The notes below the pieces were generated by a model. The model did not search any database, had not been told where the DNA came from, and was given only the letters and a program-made list of their open reading frames with translations. Below are positions 1 through 6,278 of a stretch of DNA of 10,367 bases, in pieces. Location: positions 1 to 10,367 of the forward strand of contig WFYK01000033.1 in NCBI GenBank assembly GCA_015490105.1, given 5' to 3'. This DNA is from Aquificaceae bacterium (GTDB taxonomy: Bacteria > Aquificota > Aquificia > Aquificales > Aquificaceae). Within the stretch, counting starts at the first letter, position 1; every line of letters begins with the position of its first letter. A program made the translations under genes and the position numbers.

Positions 1-393
1 GTAGAAGTCCCTCAGAATAAGTGCGTGAACCTTCACGGCCACAGCTACCTCCTTGAGGTTACCGTAGGATCGGACACGCTAAGCGATCAGGATATGGTCA
101 TGGACTTTTACCACATAAAGAACGCTCTAAAGGAGCTTATAGACACCATAGACCACAGCTTTATTATCGATGTAAACGATCCCATGTATCCGGAACTAAA
201 AAATGTAGCGGAAAAATACGGTGCCATGAAGATCTTCCCCGTAGAGTTTTGTCCCACCGCGGAAGCCCTTGCAAAGTTCTTTTACGACTTCCTGACCCAA
301 AAACTCAAGGAGGCTAACCTGCTGGGTGAAGTAAAAGTGGTCAAGGTGGTCCTTTGGGAGACCTCAACCTCCAAGGCGGAATATCGGGGTTAA
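1..393 (+). CDS. queD: 6-carboxytetrahydropterin synthase (QueD/PTPS family), 5' end missing
   Basis: Makes 6-carboxy-5,6,7,8-tetrahydropterin from dihydroneopterin triphosphate, an early step to queuosine and other 7-deazapurines. The frame is open from base 1, so the start lies upstream; the GTG at 25 is internal because the catalytic cysteine (bases 22-24) precedes it. Numbering from the window edge, Cys8 is followed by the zinc-binding pair in LHGH (His12, His14). The family block MVMDFYHIK follows at 32-40, then the catalytic Asp-His (51-52), the PTAEALA substrate motif, and Glu120 in LWET near the C-terminus. The first zinc histidine and about 20 residues are missing off the left edge. 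The other members of this superfamily (sepiapterin or eukaryotic PTPS-like) are less likely because of the Cys-x3-His-Gly-His arrangement. Its stop codon overlaps that of the convergent sbcD gene by four bases. Confidence 0.92.
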   Translation, partial: VEVPQNKCVNLHGHSYLLEVTVGSDTLSDQDMVMDFYHIKNALKELIDTIDHSFIIDVNDPMYPELKNVAEKYGAMKIFPVEFCPTAEALAKFFYDFLTQKLKEANLLGEVKVVKVVLWETSTSKAEYRG

Positions 394-1529
394 CTTTGGG
401 AGCTTGCTTCCTCTAAGAGATCTATAAAGATCCTCTCAACCTCTTGAGGCATATTAGTGCCGTGGCGGACTTTGTAGAACTCCTTGTAGAGACTTAAGGG
501 ATCGCTCACCGAAGAGGGTATCCTCTTTCTCACCGCATCCATTTTACTTCTTATTTGCTCAACCTTTAGCATCTTGGATCCGACTTCTTTTCTGAGTTTA
601 TCCACCAAAAGGGCTATCTTGTCCGGAGCTTCAACCTTTATGCTTACTTTGATATAGCCATGCCAGAGTTTCATGTTAGGTATCTCTTTGAGAACATCCT
701 TTTGGTCCAAAACAAAGTGCTTTAGCGGGTTTTTCAGATCCAACTCTACACTCTCTACCTTGGGAGGAGATCCTTCCTTGAGTTCTACGAAGTTAAAAAA
801 TTTCTTTTGACCCTCCTCGCTGAAATCTATTTGGAACATGGATCCCGTGTAATAAGCGGGATAGGGTAAAGCTTCTATCCTCTGAAAGCGATGCACGTGT
901 CCTAAGGCAACGTAGTCGAAACCTTCCGGGAATGACTCGGGAGGCACAGCAAAGTAGTTGGTTACCGTAGCCTCCCTTTCCGTATTTGAAATCTTCGAAC
1001 CCGCTAAGAAGAGGTGAGCTAAGAGCACTTTAAACTTGTAACCTTCAAGCATTTGTCTGAGATACTTTATAAACTCAGAGACCTTCTGAGCGTAAGTTTT
1101 CGTAGCATCCTCGTCCGTGGAAGTGAGTTTCCTCTCCGAAGGGTAAGGAAGGCAGGCGATCCCAAGATCGTTGAATTCAAACACGCACTCACTTTTAGAT
1201 GAAGATGGCCTGTCGAATATATGAATGCCCGCCAACGAAGAAATGGATTTTATGCTTCTCATAAAATCGTAACTGTCGTGATTCCCTGCGATCAGAACCG
1301 CGGGAACCCGCAGATCCTTTAACTTCAGGAAAAATTCAAATATCAACTGCTTAGACTCGTTGTCCGGATTAGGTTTGTCAAAAACGTCCCCCGCTATCAA
1401 AAGGAGATCTGCCTTGGAATCCCTTATAAAGCTGATGACTTGCTCAAGAGCGTAAACCAGATCCTCGTTCCTGCTTACCTTGTTGAGGGTTTTTCCCGCG
1501 TGCAGGTCAGCTATGTGAACGATCCTCAT
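390..1529 (-). CDS. sbcD: SbcD/Mre11-type DNA exonuclease subunit
   Basis: A 379-residue calcineurin-like metallophosphoesterase, the nuclease subunit of an SbcCD / Mre11-Rad50 complex that processes DNA ends and hairpins. All phosphoesterase motifs for the two-metal site are present in order: D8-x-H10 in ADLHAG, GD48-x2-D51, GN83-H84-D85, H172 in LLAHLF, and GH211-x-H213. The remaining 160 or so residues form the usual capping and partner-binding region. It is the last gene of the minus-strand cluster and overlaps the preceding LOG-family gene by 23 bases. Its ribosome binding site (GAGGAGG, about 13 bases before the ATG) lies inside that gene, suggesting coupled translation. The partner ATPase SbcC/Rad50 is not in the window. 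Some archaeal-type sequences of this kind are annotated as Mre11; the distinction cannot be made here. Confidence 0.9.
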   Translation of the reverse strand: MRIVHIADLHAGKTLNKVSRNEDLVYALEQVISFIRDSKADLLLIAGDVFDKPNPDNESKQLIFEFFLKLKDLRVPAVLIAGNHDSYDFMRSIKSISSLAGIHIFDRPSSSKSECVFEFNDLGIACLPYPSERKLTSTDEDATKTYAQKVSEFIKYLRQMLEGYKFKVLLAHLFLAGSKISNTEREATVTNYFAVPPESFPEGFDYVALGHVHRFQRIEALPYPAYYTGSMFQIDFSEEGQKKFFNFVELKEGSPPKVESVELDLKNPLKHFVLDQKDVLKEIPNMKLWHGYIKVSIKVEAPDKIALLVDKLRKEVGSKMLKVEQIRSKMDAVRKRIPSSVSDPLSLYKEFYKVRHGTNMPQEVERIFIDLLEEASSQS

Positions 1530-2265
1530 GGTTTTTCAGGATCCTCCTCAGCTGGCTCATAAAAGATGTCTCCTCCCCGTAGTATTCTTGAAGGTAACGA
1601 TATTTTTCTTTGCTTCTTCTGTAGACTATCTCAACCACCTCTTCGGGACTGTCCACCAGCTCCATAAGATCTACATCTTCCTCGCTTATGGTTCCAAATT
1701 TAACCATCACGTTTCTCATGTAGTCCAACAGAGGAGACCAAAACTCACTCCCCACGAGGACCAAAGGGAACTTATGGCTCTTACCCGTTTGAATGAGGGT
1801 TAGGGCTTCAAAGAGTTCGTCGAAAGTTCCGAAACCCCCGGGAAAGATAACGTAGAGAAGGGAGTATTTCAAAAGCATTACCTTTCTAACAAAGAAGTAG
1901 TCAAACTTTAAAGAAAGGTTTTGATAGCGGTTCGGGTGTTGTTCTGTGGGGATCTCTATGTTCAATCCTACGGAAAGAGCTCCGCTGTCGCGAGCACCTC
2001 TGTTTGCCGCCTCCATTATTCCGGGTCCACCCCCGGTTATTATGGCGTAACCGAGCTTACCCAAGTTGAAGGCGGTCTCGTAGGCAAGCTTGTAGTATTT
2101 GTTGTCCTCCTTCGTGCGGGAACTTCCGAAGAATGTGACAGCGGGACCAACCTTTGCGAGCTCATCAAAGCCTTGAACGAACTCACTCATTATCTTTAAA
2201 ACTCTCCAAGTGTCTCCTTGTTTTAGCTTCAGCTCTTCAATGATCCTGAGGCTGTCCCTACTCAT
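1507..2265 (-). CDS. LOG-family protein (lysine-decarboxylase-like nucleotide phosphoribohydrolase)
   Basis: A 252-residue Rossmann-like protein of the TIGR00730 / LOG family. Two hallmark motifs are visible: GGGPGIMEAANRGA at about 78-91, with the catalytic-site Glu85, and PGGFGTFDE at 142-150, the PGGxGTxxE signature. Family members cleave nucleoside 5'-monophosphates (cytokinin ribotides in plants, AMP or related nucleotides in bacteria) into base and ribose 5-phosphate. Older databases call them 'lysine decarboxylases', which is misleading. The protein is longer than classic LOG enzymes, with extra helical segments of about 40 residues at the N-terminus and at the C-terminus. The physiological substrate cannot be read from sequence. 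Its start overlaps the stop of the upstream small gene by eight bases and its end overlaps sbcD, so it is translated as part of the cluster. Confidence 0.88.
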   Translation of the reverse strand: MSRDSLRIIEELKLKQGDTWRVLKIMSEFVQGFDELAKVGPAVTFFGSSRTKEDNKYYKLAYETAFNLGKLGYAIITGGGPGIMEAANRGARDSGALSVGLNIEIPTEQHPNRYQNLSLKFDYFFVRKVMLLKYSLLYVIFPGGFGTFDELFEALTLIQTGKSHKFPLVLVGSEFWSPLLDYMRNVMVKFGTISEEDVDLMELVDSPEEVVEIVYRRSKEKYRYLQEYYGEETSFMSQLRRILKNHEDRSHS

Positions 2266-2491
2266 CTATGTCACTCACCATTTCCAAAAGCTTCATATCT
2301 TCCGTCCTGCGGTGGTTAGCCTTGACAGGATACTTTATGTAGTAGCGCTTTCTATAGGACTTCCTTTTCTTTGCCTTTGCGTGTTTTTTGGCTTTGGCTA
2401 CGTAAACTTTTTTCTTCTTTTCTTTCGCGAAGGACTCAACGGAGGGAATAGATGTAAAAAGCAAGATTAAAACAAGGAGAAACTTTCCCAT
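2258..2491 (-). CDS. Small, very basic exported protein of unknown function
   Basis: Encodes 77 residues that I do not recognise. Residues 1-22 look like a Sec signal peptide: a short basic start (MGK), a Leu/Ile-rich core, and a possible cleavage site after SFA. The remaining 55 residues contain about 16 Lys and 5 Arg, arranged as runs (KEKKKK, AKAKKHAKAKKRK, YRKRYY), followed by a short mixed tail rich in Glu and Asp (EMVSDIDE). The ATG lies 12 bases after the dnaN stop, with a possible Shine-Dalgarno (GAGG) overlapping that stop, and its own end overlaps the LOG-family gene by eight bases. Position and spacing argue for a real gene. Such a chain could bind nucleic acid, anionic polymers or membrane surfaces, but this is only inference. 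Confidence 0.62.
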   Translation of the reverse strand: MGKFLLVLILLFTSIPSVESFAKEKKKKVYVAKAKKHAKAKKRKSYRKRYYIKYPVKANHRRTEDMKLLEMVSDIDE

Positions 2492-2503
2492 CCGCCCGCT
2501 ACC

Positions 2504-3595
2504 TCAAACGCGCATGGGCATAATTATACATTTGTAAGGATCCTGCTCATAGTCATCCGCTTCTAATACCGAAGCTGTGTCGGGTGTTGTGAACTTAAGC
2601 CAAACTTTCTCAGAATCGAAGGAGTCCAGCGCTTCTATAAGATACCTCCCGTTGAATCCTATTTCGAAGGTATCCCCTACGTAGTCTACCTCCAACTCTT
2701 CCCTTCCTTCGCCAAATTCAGGGTCCGCAAACTCGAGGATCATAAGGTTGTCTGATAGGGTTATCTTCACCGGGAAGATCTTGCCTTCAGAGAGGCTGGA
2801 AAGTCTCTTGAGGGACCTCAAGATCTCATCCGCGGAAACGAGAACCTCCGCGGAAAACTCGGTAGGCATAACACTCAAGTAATCCGGAAATTCCCCCTCA
2901 AGAAGCCTCACTACAAGGGTCCAGTCTTCCGATCTGATCTGAGCAAAACTTCCCTCTTCACCGAGGGATATTTCCACATCCTCCACACCGCTCACGAGCC
3001 TCTGTATAACCTTCAAGCTCTTTCTGGGAAGAAGAACCTCCAAGCCAAACTCCCCTTCCGGTTCGAAGAGTGCAAGTCTGTGCCCGTCAGATCCTACAAA
3101 GTGCACTCTCCCCTCGTGCCCTTTTATCAGCATGCCTTGAAGGGGAACCTGCCCCTCTTCCTTGGATATGGCGTAGTCTGTCTTTTCTATCCCTTTCAAG
3201 ATCAGATCTCCGCTTACGGTTTGCCCTTCTCCTTCAACTTCGGGAAAGTCGGGGAAATCTTCCACAGGGACGGTCGGAAGCTTATAACTTCCTCTCCCTC
3301 CCTCTATAAGTAGCTTTTCTCCTTCTGTTCTGAGATCCAAGACTGCCACGTTCAGGTTCCTTACTATGTCCACCAAACTCTTGGAGCTGACACACACTTC
3401 TCCCTCTTCTTCTACTTTTGCTTTTAAGCTTACGCTCAGGTAGTTTTCCAAGTCAGTTGCCCTGACAACTACCCTGTTTTCTTCCGCCCTTATAAGGAAG
3501 TTGCTTAAGATCGGTAGTGCGGATTTCTTTTCGGTAGCTTCCTTTGCCCTCCTGAGGATGTCCTCAAACTCCTCCCTGTCCACGCTTATTCTCAT
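2504..3595 (-). CDS. dnaN: DNA polymerase III beta subunit (sliding clamp)
   Basis: A 363-residue ring-forming processivity clamp, close to the usual length of about 365. It encircles DNA as a dimer and tethers the replicative polymerase and other factors. The N-terminal segment (MRISVDREEF, then KKSALPILSNFLI and ATDLENYLSV) fits clamp domain 1. Domains 2 and 3 follow without interruption. The extreme C-terminus MPMRV is the conserved clamp ending (MPMRL in E. coli) that lines the partner-binding pocket. It is not next to dnaA or recF here, but sits between a HepT-like protein and a small basic protein. The 16-base gap before the ATG has no Shine-Dalgarno sequence; it holds instead a TAAAAT box ending nine bases before the start codon. 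Confidence 0.96.
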   Translation of the reverse strand: MRISVDREEFEDILRRAKEATEKKSALPILSNFLIRAEENRVVVRATDLENYLSVSLKAKVEEEGEVCVSSKSLVDIVRNLNVAVLDLRTEGEKLLIEGGRGSYKLPTVPVEDFPDFPEVEGEGQTVSGDLILKGIEKTDYAISKEEGQVPLQGMLIKGHEGRVHFVGSDGHRLALFEPEGEFGLEVLLPRKSLKVIQRLVSGVEDVEISLGEEGSFAQIRSEDWTLVVRLLEGEFPDYLSVMPTEFSAEVLVSADEILRSLKRLSSLSEGKIFPVKITLSDNLMILEFADPEFGEGREELEVDYVGDTFEIGFNGRYLIEALDSFDSEKVWLKFTTPDTASVLEADDYEQDPYKCIIMPMRV

Positions 3596-3611
3596 AGTGG
3601 TGATATTTTAC

Positions 3612-4478
3612 TCAAGACTTTCTCTCAAGAAGGTTCTTCAAGCTCGCGGAAATTTCTTTCAAGACCGCTTCAAACTTGGGATTCAACTCCTTTAAAGAGC
3701 TGTAAAGTTCTTCGGGCGGGACCTCCCAAGTGCTTATCAGCTTGTTTTTTAGATTTGTCATCTTAAAAACGTCCATGTAGTAGTTTTCGGGTATAACCCC
3801 CGCTTCAACGAGCTTACTGAGGCAATCGTCTCCGAACTTCTTTATCCCAAACTTAGGAGCTAAATGTTTACAGATGTCAAAGAGTGAATCGTAAGCTACT
3901 TGATAGAAGTATTTTGTCCTGTCGTAATACATGGGTTTTGACTTGAACTCTTCCAATCCCTGCTGAAGGACAAAATCTATTTTCCTGACCGAATCCTTAA
4001 CAAAGCGGGCTTTCTCTTTTAGCAATTCAAAGTCTATAAGAAGGTAGTTACCGGTTTCCTTCTTTATAAACTCTACAACCGCCTTAGCAAATTCCTTGAA
4101 CACTATAAGCTTTTCCCTGAGAAAGTCGTAAAGTTCCTCCGGGGAAACAGCATCTTTCAGATCCCTGTATTTGAAGTAAAACTCAGTAAAACTCCTCAGA
4201 TCCTCTATCTTCTCCATACCTATCCTTTCCGCAAGCTTTACAAGGCAGTCCTTTGAAGAGCTTTTTATCCCTAAAACCGTAGACATGTGCCTGCAAACCC
4301 TCATACAGCTTTCAAAAGCGAGGTTAAAGTCGATCCTTACCTTATCCAGCACGAGCTTGTTGTTTACGAACTCCTCCTTGGGAAGTGATACATGTTTTTT
4401 AAGGTCTATGTAGGACTTTTCGAGGTTCTGAAAGGCTTCTAAGATCAAACTTATCTTAAAGGTCTTCTTTTTAGCCAT
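3612..4478 (-). CDS. Tandem HepT-like (DUF86/HEPN) protein with degenerate active sites
   Basis: A 288-residue, all-helical protein made of two related halves, about 40-140 and 180-285. Each half has the layout of HepT (DUF86), an HEPN-type RNase toxin: a helix ending in C-x-H (CRH at 62-64, CKH at 203-205), a G-I-K turn (70-72, 211-213), a D-C-L-x-K-L helix (77-82, 218-223), and a closing block P-E-E-L-Y (113-117, 255-259). HepT toxins need an R-x4-H-x-Y motif before that block. The second half aligns as K244, S249, W251, so all three residues are replaced; the first keeps Arg105 but lacks the His and Tyr and is about three residues shorter. No MntA-type nucleotidyltransferase partner is nearby. 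Its start has a good ribosome binding site (AAGGAG) and overlaps the amrS end by eight bases. The fold assignment is inference from motifs. Confidence 0.72.
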   Translation of the reverse strand: MAKKKTFKISLILEAFQNLEKSYIDLKKHVSLPKEEFVNNKLVLDKVRIDFNLAFESCMRVCRHMSTVLGIKSSSKDCLVKLAERIGMEKIEDLRSFTEFYFKYRDLKDAVSPEELYDFLREKLIVFKEFAKAVVEFIKKETGNYLLIDFELLKEKARFVKDSVRKIDFVLQQGLEEFKSKPMYYDRTKYFYQVAYDSLFDICKHLAPKFGIKKFGDDCLSKLVEAGVIPENYYMDVFKMTNLKNKLISTWEVPPEELYSSLKELNPKFEAVLKEISASLKNLLERKS

Positions 4479-5496
4479 CCCATACTCCTTCTATAACCCT
4501 TTCGCAGGAGGGACACCTGCCGTTTTTGAGATTTATACGTAAAACCTCAAAGCCTCTCCTTTCTATGATTAAGTTTGAGCAGGAGGGACAGTAGGTGCTC
4601 TCGTAAGGGTTGTTCCAAAGGTTTCCTACATAAACGTAGTGGAGACCCTCCTCCCTGCCTATGAAGTAAGCTTTCTCTAAGGTTTCCACAGGTGTGGGCG
4701 GAAGGTCCTTTGCTTTGTAGTGAGGGAAGAACCTCGATAGGTGCCAAGGGACCCAAGGGGCAAGCTCGTTTGCGATCCATCTGGCTATGTTTCTGACTTG
4801 ATCTTCATCAAGATATTTAGGAACGAGGAGTGTAGTTATCTCGAGCCATTTGCCTTTTTCAAAGATATACTTGAGGGTTTCTAAAACAGGTTGGAGTCTT
4901 CCCTTAGAGTATGTTCTGTAAGCCTCGTCAGAAAAGAACTTAAGGTCAACACTGTAGGCATCCACGTATTTGTCTATCTCTTCAAGAGCGGGCATATTTA
5001 TGTAGCCCGCGGTGACGACCACGTTTTTAAGTCCTTTCTCACGGGCGATCCGAGCAACATCTATCAAGTATTCCGCAAAGATCGTGGGATCTGAATAAGA
5101 GTAGGAGATGCTTTTACATCCGAGTTCTAAAGCCTTATCAACTACAAAGGAAGGATCCACAAAGGTTTCCTCATAGAAAGGATCAGTAAATATCTGACCC
5201 TTAGGAACTTGCGAGATCTCCCAGTTTTGACAGCCCTTGCAGTGAAGGTTACAGCCGGGTGTAGCTATGGTTAGCGTCCTGTGGCCGGGCAGGTAGTGAA
5301 AGAGGGGCTTTTTTTCGATGGGATCCACAGCAGCGGAGCTGAGGGATCCGTAGGTGAAGGTGTAGAGTTTTCCACCTACGTTAGCCCTGACTCCACAGCT
5401 TCCTACCTGTCCTTCTTTAAGAACGCACCCTACCGGACAAAGATAACACTCTACTTTCCCGTTTTTTTCCCGCCAGAAGCGGGCAACTGCCTTCAT
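4471..5496 (-). CDS. amrS: AmrS-type radical SAM enzyme (AmmeMemoRadiSam system)
   Basis: A 341-residue radical SAM protein. The [4Fe-4S]-binding motif C-x3-C-x2-C is at Cys82, Cys86 and Cys89 (GCNLHCKGCQNWEIS). A cysteine-rich N-terminus (Cys17, Cys20, Cys24, Cys34 in CYLCPVGC...GSCGVR) and a C-terminal zinc-ribbon-like pair (Cys303/306 and Cys328/331) match the AmrS subfamily, often mis-annotated as pyruvate formate-lyase activating enzyme. Family members usually co-occur in the genome with Memo and AMMECR1 proteins; neither is in this window. The reaction cannot be deduced from sequence alone. The gene begins nine bases after the OsmC-like stop with no clear Shine-Dalgarno, so it may be translated by re-initiation. 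It overlaps the next gene by eight bases. Confidence 0.87.
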   Translation of the reverse strand: MKAVARFWREKNGKVECYLCPVGCVLKEGQVGSCGVRANVGGKLYTFTYGSLSSAAVDPIEKKPLFHYLPGHRTLTIATPGCNLHCKGCQNWEISQVPKGQIFTDPFYEETFVDPSFVVDKALELGCKSISYSYSDPTIFAEYLIDVARIAREKGLKNVVVTAGYINMPALEEIDKYVDAYSVDLKFFSDEAYRTYSKGRLQPVLETLKYIFEKGKWLEITTLLVPKYLDEDQVRNIARWIANELAPWVPWHLSRFFPHYKAKDLPPTPVETLEKAYFIGREEGLHYVYVGNLWNNPYESTYCPSCSNLIIERRGFEVLRINLKNGRCPSCERVIEGVWDG

Positions 5497-5505
5497 ACAA
5501 ATAAC

Positions 5506-5925
5506 TTATGTATTCAGCTCAATCTTGTATTCTATGGGTGCTATCTGGTTGATCATATAGGCGATGGAGCAGGTTCCCGGATCGTAAATGGTCTTATCGA
5601 GGGCTTTTTTAACATCTTCTTCACTAACGTTGCCCTTAACTTTAACGGTCAGGTAAATTCTAAGAAAGACCTTCGGATAGCCCTCCGTTTTTCTGTCCGC
5701 GTCCGTCTCTATCTCTATGTGTTCTACCTCTTTACCTTCTTTGTGGAGAGCTTCGTAAAGGTGTATACCCACGCAACCTGCTATGGAGTGAAAGAGAAGC
5801 TCCGGAGGTCTTATACCTCTTCCCTTACCGCCTACGTAATCCGCAGCATCGATAGGGACTTCCCTGCCCGCGGGACCTACGCCCACAAAGTGAAAATCCT
5901 CCTTCTGAGTTACTTTCACCTTCAT
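5506..5925 (-). CDS. OsmC-like peroxiredoxin-type protein
   Basis: A 139-residue OsmC/Ohr-superfamily protein, a normal family length. It contains both conserved cysteines: Cys51 in SIAGCVGIHLY, at the start of the central helix, and Cys119 in GTCSIAYMI. Glu42 lies in the PPELL stretch typical of the group. Members are small dimeric thiol enzymes that reduce organic hydroperoxides or hydrogen peroxide in the cytoplasm; the exact substrate is uncertain, and it looks closer to the general OsmC/YhfA type than to Ohr. The frame is open for 18 further codons upstream, but the ATG at 5923-5925 is chosen because a strong AAAGGAGG sits seven bases before it and the protein then begins at a normal family N-terminus. 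It is the first gene of the minus-strand cluster. Confidence 0.86.
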   Translation of the reverse strand: MKVKVTQKEDFHFVGVGPAGREVPIDAADYVGGKGRGIRPPELLFHSIAGCVGIHLYEALHKEGKEVEHIEIETDADRKTEGYPKVFLRIYLTVKVKGNVSEEDVKKALDKTIYDPGTCSIAYMINQIAPIEYKIELNT

Positions 5926-5968
5926 AGGACTTCCTCCTTTAGCTCTGGGGTTTAAAATAAAGCTTACT
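5926..5968. promoter_or_regulatory. Divergent intergenic region (promoters for both flanking operons)
   Basis: Only 43 bases separate the OsmC-like start from the start of the moa-side operon, so promoters for both directions must lie here or inside the neighbours. An AT-rich core holds TAAAAT at 5953-5958 on the plus strand, ten bases before the ATG at 5969. No good -35 box was found for it. On the minus strand the same core offers TTTAAA or TATTTT as weak -10 candidates. There is no Shine-Dalgarno before the plus-strand gene. Confidence 0.4.
5933..5940 (-). promoter_or_regulatory. Ribosome binding site fixing the OsmC-like start
   Basis: AAAGGAGG on the minus strand, seven bases before the ATG at 5925. 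It is a near-perfect match to the anti-Shine-Dalgarno sequence and rules out the longer frame beginning at 5979, which would place this motif inside the coding region. Confidence 0.85.
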
Positions 5969-6274
5969 ATGAAACACAACTGGGAGCCTTACAAAAATAA
6001 GGTCCTTCAGCTCAAGGAAATCTTCAAAGCTAAAAACGAAGGGAGCGAAACGGAGGTAGAGGTTTTTATGCCCGGAGACGAGGGTTACGACTCGGAGGTG
6101 GGAGTCCCTTACGTGCTCGTTCGCTACAGTTCCGATAATGCATCTCACGAGAGAAGAATAGACCTCTACGAATACCACCTGAAAAAGGATCTCTCCGACC
6201 TGATAAACCTCATTGAACACTTCATCCAAGAGTTCGAAATGGAGATCGACCAGAGTGAATACGGAGGCGGATAG
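5969..6274 (+). CDS. Small acidic protein of unknown function, upstream of moaE
   Basis: Encodes 101 residues that I do not recognise. It is soluble-looking, with no signal peptide or membrane segment, and rich in Glu and Asp. The pattern suggests a first helix (residues 5-22), two or three beta strands (TEVEVFM, VPYVLVRY, RRIDLYEY) and a final amphipathic helix (about 73-95). It ends in Gly-Gly-Gly. It is the first gene of the moa operon, with moaE starting one base after its stop. A MoaD-like sulfur carrier also ends in Gly-Gly, but the body does not resemble the MoaD beta-grasp fold, and the codons of the glycine tail also form the moaE ribosome binding site. The start has no Shine-Dalgarno; the next in-frame ATG is far downstream, so the first ATG is kept. 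Confidence 0.65.
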   Translation: MKHNWEPYKNKVLQLKEIFKAKNEGSETEVEVFMPGDEGYDSEVGVPYVLVRYSSDNASHERRIDLYEYHLKKDLSDLINLIEHFIQEFEMEIDQSEYGGG

Positions 6275-6278
6275 GTTG
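6263..6278 (+). promoter_or_regulatory. Ribosome binding site and TTG start of moaE
   Basis: GGAGG at 6263-6267, followed eight bases later by TTG at 6276-6278. The site is embedded in the last codons of the upstream gene, whose TAG stop (6272-6274) lies between it and the start. This pairing favours a TTG start and coupled translation over the upstream ATG at 6213 or GTG at 6255. Confidence 0.6.

Noticed and set aside
416..436. Imperfect hairpin (AGAGATCT against AGATCCTCT) just past the queD stop
   Set aside because: It has a bulge, a low-GC stem and no following T-run, and lies inside the sbcD coding region, so it is a poor terminator candidate.
5281..5955. A 224-codon open frame on the plus strand opposite amrS and the OsmC-like gene
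   Set aside because: It lies antisense to two proteins with clear family motifs, shows no recognisable domain and has no ribosome binding site worth noting. It is a by-product of codon use on the other strand.
5926..5979. An 18-residue N-terminal extension of the OsmC-like protein
   Set aside because: It would start inside the divergent gene and read through a near-perfect ribosome binding site; the internal ATG gives the normal family length.
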